Shown piece by piece: positions 43,267 through 54,397 of a DNA stretch of 64,000 nt. Below the pieces are notes generated by a model, which ran no database searches, was not told the DNA's origin, and was given only the letters and a program-made list of their open reading frames with translations. The number at the start of each line of letters is the position of its first letter. The stretch's first letter is position 1. The translations under genes and the position numbers were made by a program. The stretch is from NCBI GenBank assembly GCA_033064195.1, contig JARBJD010000062.1, positions 1 through 64,000 of the forward strand. The letters are read 5' to 3'. Source of the DNA: Blattamonas nauphoetae. Taxonomy: Eukaryota > Preaxostyla > Oxymonadida.

Positions 43267-44388
43267 ATGGATTTTTCTGCAAATACCTCCAACCGTACAC
43301 CATCTCGTTCCCTTCGTGGAAGCCAGAATGTTTCACAACCATCTCCATCGATTCAGATGGCGAAAATCTCTCATCTCCAAAAGAAACTGGAAACAATGGG
43401 AATGTCTTCGACTGATGGGAAAGCTGTGTGGTTCTTTGATCCTGCAAACTTATTTTCATCTTCGTACTCACCATGTGATATCGCCTTCTTCTCTCTCAAC
43501 TAATCTTCTATTCCTTTCTTGTTGATAATTCTGCTCATCTGTTTTCTATCTAATCCAATTTATTGGCCTCAGACCATGAAATCTCGCCTAGAAAACAAAT
43601 TTCAGCAAGTTAATCAACTTTTGACTAAAATACGCCAGAATCAAGATCAAACGCTCACCTTCCTCACAGAGAAGATTAACCAAACTCGTGAGGCACTTGA
43701 ATCTGAGAAAAGTATCGATTTTCCACACAATTCAGTCTCATAAGAATTGACATCAACACTCGACGCAAGAAGCACAAAGGAAATTGAAAAAATTATGACA
43801 CAGTCCAAAATGCAACTCCTGGTAAACAAGAAACATCTATCCGAAATGAACAACGACGCATATGGATCCATCCATTCACAACTCGAACAAGTCAGGTGTG
43901 TCCTCCTCCAATATTGATCAAATGGTCTTCCTTTCTATCGTACAGAATACGCTTCACTTCTGGTCTTGACCAATGTGATACAGATAGCCGCAATTTCGTC
44001 GATACCTACACAGAACAGATTGGGGAGTTCATGAACGAGACAGATGTTCGGAAAGAAAATCGGCACGCTTCTCGTATCGACTTCTCCTCTTTTTGTTTCA
44101 TTGTTTCTTTCATTTTTAGTGGCATCATGTGTTGATGGAGTGAAACAGGAATTGACAGAATTCGAACAACAACTCCAAGAAGAAGACGCTTCTCTCCGTG
44201 AAAATGCGAAAAAACTAAGCGAAAAGCAGCAAGAAGTTCTTATTGCTCTTCTGAACGAGCTTGAGGTTTTTTTTTAGATTTTTTCATCGTTTCAGAATGA
44301 AAAAGAACAAAGAGAAACTTCAGAGGATAAACTGCTTGCTCAGCTTGAAGACACTTGTCAGCAGCTTTTCCAGCAAAATGAATACTAA
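43267..44388 (+). CDS. SF-assemblin/beta-giardin-like coiled-coil protein
   Basis: Six exons assemble with introns 43426-43572, 43735-43779 (45 bp), 43896-43945 (50 bp), 44074-44119 (46 bp) and 44266-44295 (30 bp). The second intron removes an in-frame TAA. The N-terminus is Ser/Arg-rich and non-helical (SNRTPSRSLRGSQNVS). The rest is continuous coiled coil with a 29-30-residue rhythm (KSRLENKFQQVNQLLTKI; QELTEFEQQLQEEDASLREN), ending KEQRETSEDKLLAQLEDTC, which resembles the E-R-E-x-R...L-x-x-L-E-x-T/V end of SF-assemblins. These proteins build striated fibres at flagellar basal bodies. The family call rests on layout and this end motif, so it is moderate. Confidence 0.6.
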
Positions 44389-45559
44389 TGGACGTATTTA
44401 ATCGTTTCCAACCACTTTGTTCGCTTTATTGTTCGATTAGTTTGAGGTGGCAAATGTTTCAGCTCGAAGGAAGCTGGAATTCGTGAAATGACCCAATAAA
44501 ACAGTTGTGCTTGGATGAATTCATATTAGTGGAGAGAACGATAGAACAGACTCGATGGTTTGATCAATCAAAGGTGATCACGATTATGGCTCTCCTCGAT
44601 TCAAATCCACAAGAATGACGATCAGCGTCGGTCTGACGAGTGAATGAGATTGATGAACCAGTGTCACAGAGGAGAATTGGCATGTTAATTGGATTGGACG
44701 GTGCCAGCGTTGGACTGGACAATTGACTTCGATTGGCTATTCAATTTTGATCCTGTTCATTTTACTCTCATTCCATATATTTGTTTCCTTTCACTTGAAA
44801 ATGAGAATAGTCTCTTGAAAATCAGCGAAATGGTGAGAATCCGATGATACTCTTCTTCTAGTGACGAGTTGCTTGATCCACCCACCATTGGACGTCATTG
44901 GATGTCATTGGACATTTCGCTGATACTTTTGTTCTGATGTCTTCTCAATTAGTGCATACCGTTTTTGAAGTTTTCAAAGAGTCGGCAAAAATGGACTGTC
45001 CGATTGGACATCCAGTCCTGGACGTCCAATCAACATCAATGAAGGGTCACAGTTGCTTCTCCATTTCGATGTTGGTGTGATATTACCACCCATCTCTCAC
45101 TTTTTTGATTAGTCTTAGACCTCATCACTTTGTTTGAGCGAGGTAGTGCCTTCATCTCTGCATTTTGCTGCCACTAGATGTGACCAAACTCAGAACAGTT
45201 TGAGTCATCATTGACTGTGTTTTCTCTCTTTTTTTTTCAATTTATTGCCACTTCCTTCACTCTGTCTCTCCATCTCTCGCAGGAAAATGGTGTTCATTCA
45301 TCCACATGCGAGAAAGCTGCACAACCGCAATTTCAGTCTTCTTCTCCTCTGAGAAGAAATGAACAACTGTCATCGAATTGGTAGAAAATGGACTCTGAGT
45401 ATTTTCAAAGGGAACCTCCAAGACGACGGGCATATTGTTCCCCAATATGCCCTAGGATGGGAGATCTGTTGCCATCGGTTTGAATCTCTTGCTTATTCAT
45501 TTTTTTGACATTTTTTCATCGTATTTGACACTCCTCATTCATATCTTCACATTCGACAT
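44389..45559. other. Intergenic DNA with TGGACRT repeats
   Basis: No gene was supported. The words TTGGACGTC, TTGGATGTC and TTGGACAT recur at about 44697-44730, 44890-44925 and 45000-45035, and again at 46835-46880. A possible small exon (ENGVHSSTCEKAAQPQFQSS, 45283 onward) follows a CTCGCAG acceptor. Confidence 0.35.
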
Positions 45560-46061
45560 ATAGATCGGGAGTTAAGGGGAGATTTGAGCAGATCGCGAAA
45601 CAGGCCGAGGCGAAGAGGCAAGAATCAGAGGAGATGGTAGCTAGGAATATGGAATCAGATGATGAGAAGAAAGATTCGAAGACAGTTGTGATTCCAAAGG
45701 AAGTGAAGTCTCCAGAACCCAGCCAGAACAAGATTGAACAAGAACACACTGTTGCACTTGTTGTAACTCTAACTGATCAAACGATGGCCGAATCAATCGG
45801 TGAAGAAAATAAGGAATCAACAAAACAAGTCGAGAAGAAAGAAGAACCGAAAGTTCAGGACAATGAAATACTTTGCGAAAACAATGGAAGAGAAGAATTT
45901 ATCATCGATACAAGGTTTGTCAGAATGAATTCCCAGAAATTTCATCTCATCTTCATTGTCCTCTCAAGAGATATCTCCGTTCTTCAAAATCTTTCTCCTT
46001 AACCTCCAGAATTCAACATTTCCCCCACACGACAATGCTCCAACGAAGTCAACGTCGTTGA
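45560..46061 (+). CDS. Acidic low-complexity protein fragment
   Basis: After a CATATAG acceptor the frame SGVKGRFEQIAKQAEAKRQE, then about 90 Glu/Lys/Ser-rich residues, stays open to about 45915. An apparent GT-AG intron (about 45916-46011) leads to a short last exon. The opening GxxKxRFEQIAK motif occurs in several actin-associated proteins, but alone it does not identify the gene. The upstream exons are not found. Confidence 0.35.
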
Positions 46062-46880
46062 ACACAGCTTCTTCAACCGGGTATTCTTCACAATCGCTTT
46101 CCTCAAGACCTTCCTCTAAATCATGATCACACTTGTTAACGGTCTCACCTACTCTTTTTGGTCATACACAGACACCCTGGACTGAATTTGTGTTCTGGTC
46201 TCTTCGAACTCGGCGTATTTCTACTTGTACATGGCCTTGATGATCACACTTGCGAAAATCGGAAAGGAGGGAATCAAAGATTCTTGGACGCTCGCTTCGA
46301 TCTGAACAGGGAGTGACGGTGAATGAAAAGCAAACAAGGAAGGGGATGCGAGGAAGAACGAACATAGACGCGCTGTTGATGTTTGTAAGATCTCAACCAG
46401 CCCTAAAATAGACTGAGCCAATCGTCGAAGGAAATTCAGAAGAATCACAACAAGCTGAAGGTCGGCTGCCGTATCTTTTGTCTTCTTTTCACTTAATTCG
46501 TCACTAATCACACTGTTTTGCCTTGTGTCATTTTTTACCAGCCAGGTTCTGATATCCACCCTCGCCATATCAATTATTCCATCTTTGAGATCATTGCTGC
46601 AAGAATATGTTTGTAGAATTGATAATTCGAGGAGAAAAGGATGTGGTTTGGAATGATCATCCCATTTCCATCCGATAATTCAGTTCTCCGGACACAATTG
46701 ACCTCAATCTGCTGACATATCTCTAATCTGCCCACAGAACACCTTCCCTTGTCGTTTCGAGTCATTTTGTTGCAATGACTTGGATTTCACCCATTGCCCG
46801 GTTTTCTGAACTCCCTCGGCTCCTAAATAGGAGACTGGACATTGGACTGGACATTGCCACCTCGACTGGACACAGCTTAA
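46062..46880. other. No supported gene
   Basis: Minus-strand frames such as 46221-46568 are moderately long but lack recognisable motifs or exon partners. The segment ends at the transposase-like relic. Confidence 0.35.
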
Positions 46881-47032
46881 CAGGCCAACACAAGAGACAC
46901 ATTTCATCACCAAATGGGAGAACTTCATCCTCAAGAAGGGATACTTGTGTTCGACTTCAAGGAAAACTGGCGATTGTGCATCACACCTCAACAGAATTCG
47001 AAAGATTACTATCGTACGCAGCAAATTACCGG

Positions 47033-47225
47033 TAACGTCTAGAGACCGACCCCATTTAAGCTAGAGACCGACCCCGATTGCTAGAGGCCGACCCCCGATT
47101 GCTAGGCACCGACCCCTGATTGCTAGAGACCGACCCCATTTTGACTAGGCACCGACCCCTCCGGTTTTTCGTTATGAATCACCATTTTTGTCACAATTTT
47201 ATGCTCATTTGGTCTAAAATCACTT
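47033..47225 (+). repeat. MULE terminal inverted repeat, left
   Basis: Six degenerate units of about 21 bp, core TAGAGACCGACCCC or TAGGCACCGACCCC with ATTGC spacers, then CTCCGGTTTTTCGTTAT and a unique A/T part. Inverse of 52925-53116. Confidence 0.92.
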
Positions 47226-47408
47226 TTATAACCATCTTCTCGAGATTTTTTTGAAAAATAACCCAATTCATCGAAGTATATCAAAACACACAATTCATGG
47301 GTTGATCAGTGTGTTTTCATTCGAGATCTCGCTGTCTTCCATCTTTTTCAGTTTCTTCTGTGTCTCATTTAGTTCTTTTCTGTCCAATTGCCGATGTTCA
47401 GTGTGTTC

Positions 47409-48394
47409 CTATTCAGCCCTCAAATCGACGAGACATAAGTGGTCTTCCTTCCTCCCATTCTTCTTCCTATCCCACACACACGAAACGACAATCCCGATGA
47501 CTGTGAGCAGAACGACAGCGACGACAATGACGAGTGGCAGCCACCATTTCATGTTCGCCAGAACTGATTCGGATCGTCGTTCGATTGATGACTTCTGAAT
47601 CACACAAGTTTTCATTCGTCTCTTTCTTTCAAACCCTTCCAGGGACTAGCCAAACACAGTATATCCTGGTGTGAAACACTGGTCGTACAGTTAGTCAACT
47701 GAAGGATTCCACTTGTCCACGAACAGACATCTTCGGATTCTTCCACATTCCGTGCTGGAGATGATTTTGAGCCAGTGATTGGCCCATCCCTCAAAAGAAT
47801 TGTTGCTTGAGTCGCGGAGAGGAAGACGAGGGATGGAGCAGAAGAGCCAATCGAAACATTCACATTTCGAATCTCGAGGAATCTGGTTGCTTCCACAACA
47901 ATCACAACAGACAACTAGTCCAAAGAGAGAGAAGAAGGAACGATCAGCGATGGTTCAGAACTCGCCCCATTCCGAATCACAGCATGCATCCCTCCCACAA
48001 TCCGAATTCCATCCCTGATCATCACTGAGTCAACAATCTCAATCATCGGACGAACAATCGAGAGGCCTGTCACAATCGTCCAAATTTCTGAGATCGAAGA
48101 GCATGCTCTCGACATCTCTCCTCAAAATGGACTTTCTTCCGATGACGACGAATCGGTGAAGATGTCTCCATCTTCTTCATCCAAAGGCACAATTGATGTC
48201 GCTGTGTATTCTGTTGAGGCAATCAGATCGCTCCCACTCACTTCCACAATACAGCTCGTGCTCAAATTGTTTGTGAACGAGAACTTGATCTCGCGAAGAA
48301 CGGGAGGATTGAGAACATATACAAGAATTCCACTGAACACAGTAAAGTCAGCCAAGTTTCCGATTTGTTGGAGTGCTGAGCGATAACAGAGAGC
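47409..48394 (-). pseudogene. Beta-helix surface membrane protein, C-terminal fragment
   Basis: The minus strand reads, in order, TVFSGILVYVLNPP, FTNNLSTSCIVEVSGSDL, VTGLSIVRPMIEIVDSVMI, FLEIRNVNVSIGSSAPSLVF and then a single membrane span, WWLPLVIVVAVVLLTVIGIV, followed by a short basic tail (DRKKNGRKE). Repeated short beta strands with Ser/Asn turns ending in one C-terminal membrane anchor match the large surface-protein families of oxymonads. A TGA at 48122 is in frame, and two frame changes are needed near 47912 and 47615, so it is not functional. Its N-terminal side begins exactly where the dynein sequence stops, making a chimera inside the MULE. Confidence 0.6.
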
Positions 48395-51300
48395 ACTTCG
48401 ATGTCGATTCGATTGAACTCGACGAAACATGCCCACGCGCCGGCCAGAACGAATCCAGAGAAGAATCTTCCCATCATCATGTAGTCGATCTGGTCTGAGT
48501 AGTTGAACACGACGCACTGTCTCGTAAAAGCTTTCGCCATGTCCTTCACAGTTTCTGTCTTTCCTGTTCCTGCTGGCCCAGCTGGGTTTCCTCCGAGATG
48601 AAGATGGAGTGAGAGGGTCAACGTCACGTAGCATCGATCGGTCAGAGGAGTGATCACAAGATGCAGTGAATCCCCGAAATATTCATTTCCATACTCGATG
48701 GAAGTGTTGGTCTGTTTCACAAGTGTGATCTGCTTCTCTTCGTCGAAGTTGTATCGAAGATTGACCATCCAGTCGAAATCCTCTTTCGATGTGATTCCTT
48801 TCTGAAGAAGCTGGTTGACAATATCACGAGCGTGCACATCAATCACAATGACAGTGTTGATTGTGGCTCTCTCAAGCGGGGCGAGTGATCCGCGGACGAG
48901 ATTCACAGCTTCAGCGAGCTGATCCTTCACTTTTCCAGAATATGCGTCGATGGCATTCTTGTCTTCTCCACTTTCCACTTTCGTCAGAGCTTCCTCGACG
49001 TTCTGTGTCCACACAATCTGATCCACAGCGAGGATGACTTGTGCGAGATGGTGGAAGAACCAATTCGATCTGTCGGTTTGGAAGCAGTGGGTGAGGGCAT
49101 TGCGGATGGCCACGTTGATCGTCCGACACATTTCGTGTTTGAATTCCAACAGCCATTCTTCGACTGGAGAATGGGTTGACACAGGTTTGAGAAGAGGGAC
49201 AACCTCGTTCTCAACTGACATAATGGCGGTGACGAAATCGGCGGAATTTGGATTGAGTTTGGAAAACGCTTTCTTTTCTTCTGGTGTCATCTCATCCACA
49301 TCGGTCTTCTTCTCCTTCATGTCCTTCTCCGAACAGAACTGAAGTGAGTTGATTGCATCGAAGCATTTGTTCATGAATGGTTGAACAGCACGTGCATCTG
49401 TCGTCTGAGCGAGAATTTGTAGCAACACATCGTTCGACAAGAAATAGAATCTGGGGAACTTGACTCGCTTCGTCTCCAGATAATCTTGCAGCTTCTTCTG
49501 AAGCAGATCCAGCTGTTCATTGTTCTTCTCCATCTGCTCAACAATGCTCGGAATGTCCAGACATCTGATGCAGTTCGGTTCTCGTGTACAAGCTTCATAA
49601 CCTCCTTCCATGAACTGTCGACACTGATGAACTGTGCTGCCTCGTTGGACAGCTGTCTGATGATGTCAGTTTGTGTTAAGATCGCGTAGAGATACATCCA
49701 ACCACGTTGGCACTTCACCCATTTGTCGATGAGATCCGGCAGCTGAGTCATTCTTCGATCCCATCCTTCGATCTCTTCGCGAATCCCGACAACGAAACGT
49801 GATGCCAGCATTGTCTGGAGGAGTGCCTGATTGTCTTCGAGTGTTTCAACAATCTCTTCCACTCCTCCCAAAATGTGTGTTGTCCCAGATTTGCGCCTAA
49901 CCAGCACAAACTGCATTTGGGCCCAAATTTTCTTGATTTTCTCGAGTTGCGTCTCCAAACCATATTCTCCATTCGCTGTCGCTGAAATGTCCATCACTTG
50001 TGGAGCATACTGCAACAGATTCATCGTCATTATCTGGCCAAGTGTCAGTGTGGCTGTCCATCGCTTCCCCAGCGCTGTGAACAACTTTTTCCAATGTCGA
50101 GGTTTCATCGCAGGAACACAAAGAGCGTTCAACAGAGGAACGTACGGCCTGAAGTCGTCGATGTTCTGTCGGAGAAGTTTCACAACTCGGTCGTCTGGTT
50201 CTTCTTTCGCGCCAGAGCGATGCGGCAGAATTGAATTCCTTCAGCTGTGTCCAGACATTCACTCTGTTTTGGTATTTCACAACACAACGCTGAACGTTGG
50301 GGTAGGCAATCGCATCCATTCTGATGATTTCTCGCTGTTTGTCCAGAACAGCCATTCGCTCTGTGTACGAATCGACCGTGCTCTTGAGGACTTCCAGTCG
50401 TTGGAGAGCTGATTGTGGATCTGCTGTTTCGTCGACGAGAATTCCAGTTTGGAGATCGTTGGATGTTTGGAGGGTGTCGGTTTCGAGTTTTTGAGCTTCT
50501 TTGTGAAGACCAGCAACCATCCTCATGTGGTGTTGGTCACGGAATTCTTCTGATTTGACAAAAGATGTGTTGAAGGCACCGAGGCTGGAGTGGATCGAAA
50601 GGAGGAGTTGTTGTTCGTCCATCGACAGTTGTGATGCCTGGTCGTCACCCAAAGCTATCATGTCGTCCAGAGTGGCGACGTTTTGTCGGAATCCGACTTG
50701 TCTCTCGCGCATAGTTCCAATCAGAAGAACATGATCACAATACTCGCTGAGATTCTTCGGGGCGTTGTTCAACTCGTTCGTGCATTGTCTCAGATCTCTC
50801 AAAGTCTCATTTCCAATCGAATTGAACAAGTCGTGCAGATGCGACTTGATCTGGTCAGCACATTCGACAGGAATTGGGGCAAGGTTCTGTTTGAGCGGAC
50901 GAGCGTCAAGCGTGATCAACCCGACGAGACTGCTGAGGTTGATCTTGACAATGTCTTGCGACCATTGACTCAATCTTCTCAGATCGTTCCTCATTATTGA
51001 GACTGATCGAATGTTTCGTTTGTATTGTTCGAAATCCCATCTCAGAGAGAATTCTGAGATCTTCGAGAGGGCGTAGAATCGTGTTAGATACGTCTCAGTA
51101 GAAGTGAACGATTGTTCAATCAGAAACACCATTTCCCTAATCATTGTCTGTGTCTCGTCATCTCCTTGGATCACATCCTCCAATTTCAGTCCACCAGGTG
51201 GATTCTTGCCTAACAAATTGCGATGTGGAGGGATCTTCAGAGGTCGATCCACGCCTGTCAGGATCGTGTTGGGGAAAGAACAAGGTCGACGTTTTCGAGT

Positions 51301-51396
51301 GGATTTGCGTTGTCTGATGAAGAGATTTTGAACGCTGTTGCATTCCGCGCACCGATCCTTCTTCCCCACCTCCTGTCTCCCCATATGTTCGTGCAT
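48395..51396 (-). pseudogene. Dynein heavy chain fragment (linker to AAA1)
   Basis: The tail/linker region is unmistakable: PAMKPRHWKKLFTALGKRW, TLGQIMTMNLLQYA, LLQTMLASRFVVG, WVKCQRGWMYLYAIL, LETKRVKFPRFYFLSND, DARAVQPFMNKCFDAI. AAA1 begins with Walker A GPAGTGKTET and then CVVFNYSDQIDYM. The Walker B site reads ACFVEFNRID, where dyneins have CFDEFNRID, so a key Asp is lost. Frameshifts occur near 50215 (just after AASLWR) and near 49570 (after KEVMKLVHENRT). The sequence leaves dynein homology just after VLSVIAQ. Only a third of a roughly 4,000-residue protein is present. It is therefore a captured, decaying copy; the functional dynein must lie elsewhere. Confidence 0.9.
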
Positions 51397-52740
51397 TCAC
51401 GATTTTGTCCTCATTGTCATTTGTTTCCGTTTGATGCTCCGGTTCCCTGTCTGACTGGGATCGAAGCAGTCTCCTTTCTCCTCTTCATATTCTTACTGGT
51501 GTTCAAACTCTTCATCCTATCCATCTTGTTATTCGGGTTTTTCTTCTTCTAAAATTTCATCTTTTTCTTCTGAAGAGAGTGATTTCCGAGTTTCGGAGTG
51601 TGATCGTTTTGACGACCGATGGGACTTCGAACTCTGAGACGATTTGTCTCTGTTCAAACTCTCCCGTGATTTGATTGAATGCTTGCTGTTTTCTTCTTTT
51701 TCTGCGTCTAATTCGGTCCCTTCCGCTTGTTCATCGTCTTCAAATTGATCGTCGGCCTCTGCTTGTTCATCCGCTGCTTCTGCAAACTCCTCATCATCTT
51801 CATAGTTTAGCTCATTCTCCTGTATCTCGTTTTCATCATCGTTTGATTCTTCTTTTTGGGTTCATGCACCACATGAGTGTGTTTGACTTCCCCTTCGATT
51901 TCTTCGTCTTATAATTGATCTTCTTCGAAATTGTCCGCGATTCCAGCTTTTCCATCATCTTTCTCCTGAAAATCTTCATGTTCAGATTCAGTTTGCTCAT
52001 TTTCAGGACCGGCAGCGTCGGGATCTTTCTTGTTGAGAAGCTTGCTTTCTATAGCTTCATCATTCTCATTTTCTTCCCGTCGACATTCTGACCAGATCCT
52101 GTATCTTAGTCCATTTCTTCATACTGTTCCTCAACATCACTGCCTTCGTGTTCAGATTGCTCAATGACATTCTGGTTGCTATCAGCATCTCCATCGTCTT
52201 GTTCACCCTCATCTTGAACTGCCTCCTCCTGTTCGTCTTCAGCATAATCGTTTTCTTCATCTCCTTCCATTTCACCAGCATGATCAGGTTAGATTTCTTC
52301 AACTTCTTCACTCTCTCCCACACTTCGTGTTCTGTCCTCATTGTCCTCCACTTGTTCGGATTCTCATTCAATGTCGTCATCAACCTCAACTTACTCGTCT
52401 TTATCCCCTTCAGTTCTTCCTGCTCCTTCTTCAATTTCAGGTTCTTCTTCCTGTTCATCTATTCCTCTATCTTCATTGTCAGCGATCCTATCGTCAACCA
52501 CTTCATGTTCAACATCCTGTCCATCAATTTTGTCCTCACACTCTTCTTCCTGCTGATTCTGTTCATCCACTTGTTCTTCGCCTTCGATAATCGCGTCACA
52601 AGCTCCTTCTTCACCTTGATCTCCCTCAATCTGTTCTTCATCGGTATATTCTCACCGCTTCTACTTCGTTTTCAACAGCACAATTGTCAGTTTCGGCTTC
52701 TTCTTGTTGATCGTCGTGTTCGCCATGTTCACAGCTGCAT
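51397..52740 (-). other. Acidic/Ser-rich coding-like sequence inside the MULE
   Basis: The minus strand can be read as Glu/Asp/Gln-rich runs (EEACDAIIEGEEQVDEQNQQ type) and, nearer the dynein part, a Ser/Lys-rich stretch (KSRESLNRDKSSQSSKSHRS), broken by several stops. It may be an N-terminal extension of the dynein relic or a third captured fragment. The same DNA yields long open frames in the other phases only because of its GA bias. Confidence 0.4.
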
Positions 52741-52924
52741 TTGAATAGATTGTCCCAAAATTGATGATGATCTTGGATATAGTTGAATATTATGAAGAAA
52801 GAGACGAATGAGAACTTGTCTGAAGAGCAGATGATAATGATCAACCCATGATCTTTCGTTTTTTCTTGTTTGACACAGAATCGTGGAATAATGCTGGAAA
52901 AAGGACAAAAAAAGGCATAAGACG

Positions 52925-53116
52925 TGATTTTAATCAAAATTTGCATAAAATTGTGACAAAAATAGTGAATAATAACGAAAAACCGGAGGGGTCGGTGCCT
53001 AGTCAAAATGGGGTCGGTCTCTAGCAATCAGGGGTCGGTGCCTAGCAATCGGGGGTCGGCCTCTAGCAATCGGGGTCGGTCTCTAGCTTAAATGGGGTCG
53101 GTCTCTAGACGTTACC
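52925..53116 (-). repeat. MULE terminal inverted repeat, right
   Basis: Inverse counterpart of 47033-47225, with the same six-unit order of GACCGACCCC words; similarity fades near 52925 at GTGATTTTA. Confidence 0.92.
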
Positions 53117-53144
53117 CAAATTACCCATCTCAGATTCACGCTCA

Positions 53145-53750
53145 TAGTGCCGTCAGAAAGGCGCCGAAATTCATTAACCCGCCATAAATCGAGATTTTTT
53201 CTAGGAAATGTTGTTTTGGTGAGAAAATAATCCTGACTTAAATTTGGAGCTAAAGACCCATTATTGGGTTCGTGAGCTTCATAGAGTAAAATGCACACAC
53301 ATTTTTTTCAACTTTTCGACGTCATATCCCCACAACCAGCCATCCGTTTTGAACCAAAAAAAGTGCATTATATTCGTAAAGATCTCGACAAAACGTGCTC
53401 AAAAAAGAAAGACTTTTTTTTCTTAGATTATTGTGTCGAGAAAATATGGGTTTTTTTGGAATTTTCCCAGAAACCCAGAATTGCTTTTCAAAATTTCGCC
53501 ATAATGTTCGAATCATTTAAAAAAAGGATCTGGCAAAAATTTCATCAAAATTGATTCACTGGTCGTTGAGATATTGCCTAAATGAATTGTGAAAAGTGGG
53601 ACGTTTTAAGTACAAGGCGGTTTTCTCAGCGAGTACTTGGCCATTTTTTTGAATTTTATTTTTTTCTTAGTTGGACCATGTCTCAAAGTTTTCGAGAAAA
53701 TCTCGATTTATGGCGGGTTAATGAATTTCGGCGCCTTTCTGACGGCCCTA
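53145..53750. mobile_element. Inverted-repeat element, core family A (copy 1)
   Basis: Termini TAGTGCCGTCAGAAAGGCGC and its near-perfect inverse ending GGCCCTA, arms about 55 bp, flanked by TCA (53142-53144 and 53751-53753). The interior shares the core of the other copies (CCACAACCAGCCATCCGTTT; TCGTAAAGATCTCGACAAAA; ATATGGGTTTTTTT). No coding capacity. It lies 20 bp from the MULE's right target duplication, inside the same relic gene. Confidence 0.85.
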
Positions 53751-54397
53751 TCATTACAAAACAACTCAATTCCACACCAACTTAATCTTCTTCTCTTTTC
53801 TGAATGTAGGCCACTCACGAAACTCTGCCTGTGGTCAGACAAGGCCCACATTTTCGATGTGGAACGTTCATCAACTGTGTGCTGAGAGGAATCAGGGCCT
53901 ACCTTCCTTCATGTGTAGGAACAACTTGATTTTTCAACGAGGGACATGTGAAAAGTGTTTGCGACGGGGCATTCGGGAGATTAGCTCGGTGCTTAAGATG
54001 GAATCCGATCGACATAAAAATCCGAACAGTTCCGGACTTTATCCAACATTTTCGAAATCAGATCACACTCTATCATCTCTCCAACTCTCATTCATTCCAC
54101 GAAACCCCCCTTCTCAATGAAGAATCTTTTGATTACTTCACAATTCATCGAATCAAAGATTTCCTCCACTTTCGCGAATATAACGGAATCTGCTTAGCTT
54201 CTCCTTTGCTTTCAATTCCAAACCAGAAATGGCAGGGAATTGATCTGGTCCGGCCGAAAAAGACAGTTCCTCGTACATTAAAAATCTTCCTCGAACAACA
54301 ACCAGTAGACGAAGTCCCTGTTAAGAAAGAAACGACGAATCGGACTGAACCCGTTTTTAATGAAAATGTCAGAAGACACTTTTTTATGGTGAAATGA

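Larger units (their letters stand above)
47033..53116. mobile_element. Mutator-like element with captured gene fragments (Pack-MULE-like)
   Basis: It is bounded by inverted repeats of about 190 bp starting GGTAACGTCTAGAGACCG and by a perfect 9-bp direct duplication CAAATTACC at 47024-47032 and 53117-53125. Long terminal repeats with 9-bp duplications point to the Mutator superfamily. No transposase was found inside; instead the 6,084-bp body holds minus-strand relics of a dynein heavy chain, an acidic Ser-rich sequence and a beta-helix membrane protein. Taking out the element and one CAAATTACC restores an uninterrupted frame through the target gene. Confidence 0.85.
46881..54397 (+). pseudogene. 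Transposase-like gene relic cut by two transposons
   Basis: Pieces at 46881-47032, 53117-53144 and 53751-54397 are collinear once the MULE and the inverted-repeat element are taken out. In order they show ILVFDFKENWRL, QITHLRFTLI, then GPHFRCGTF preceded in another frame by WSD, and FFNEGHVKSVCDGAFGRL. This D-F-x-E-N / S-D-x-G-P-H-F / G-H-x-K-x-x-x-D-x-x-F series matches a DDE-type transposon-derived family I have seen in protists and animals but cannot name. A frameshift splits WSD from GPHFR, and a TGA precedes FFNEGH, so it is dead. The last 100 residues (to LKIFLEQQPVDEVPVKK) stay open. Confidence 0.45.

Noticed and set aside
43735-43745. In-frame TAA in the SF-assemblin-like gene, suggesting TAA = Gln as in some oxymonads
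   Set aside because: A 45-bp GT-AG intron (43735-43779) removes it in phase, and several intact genes here end in TAA or TAG.
48282-49611. A functional dynein gene in this window
   Set aside because: Frameshifts, loss of Walker B Asp, truncation at both sides and position inside a transposon all argue for a relic.
52066-52744. Lys/Arg-rich and Phe/Leu-rich frames at the right of the MULE
   Set aside because: By-products of GA-biased, acidic coding-like sequence; none has a motif.
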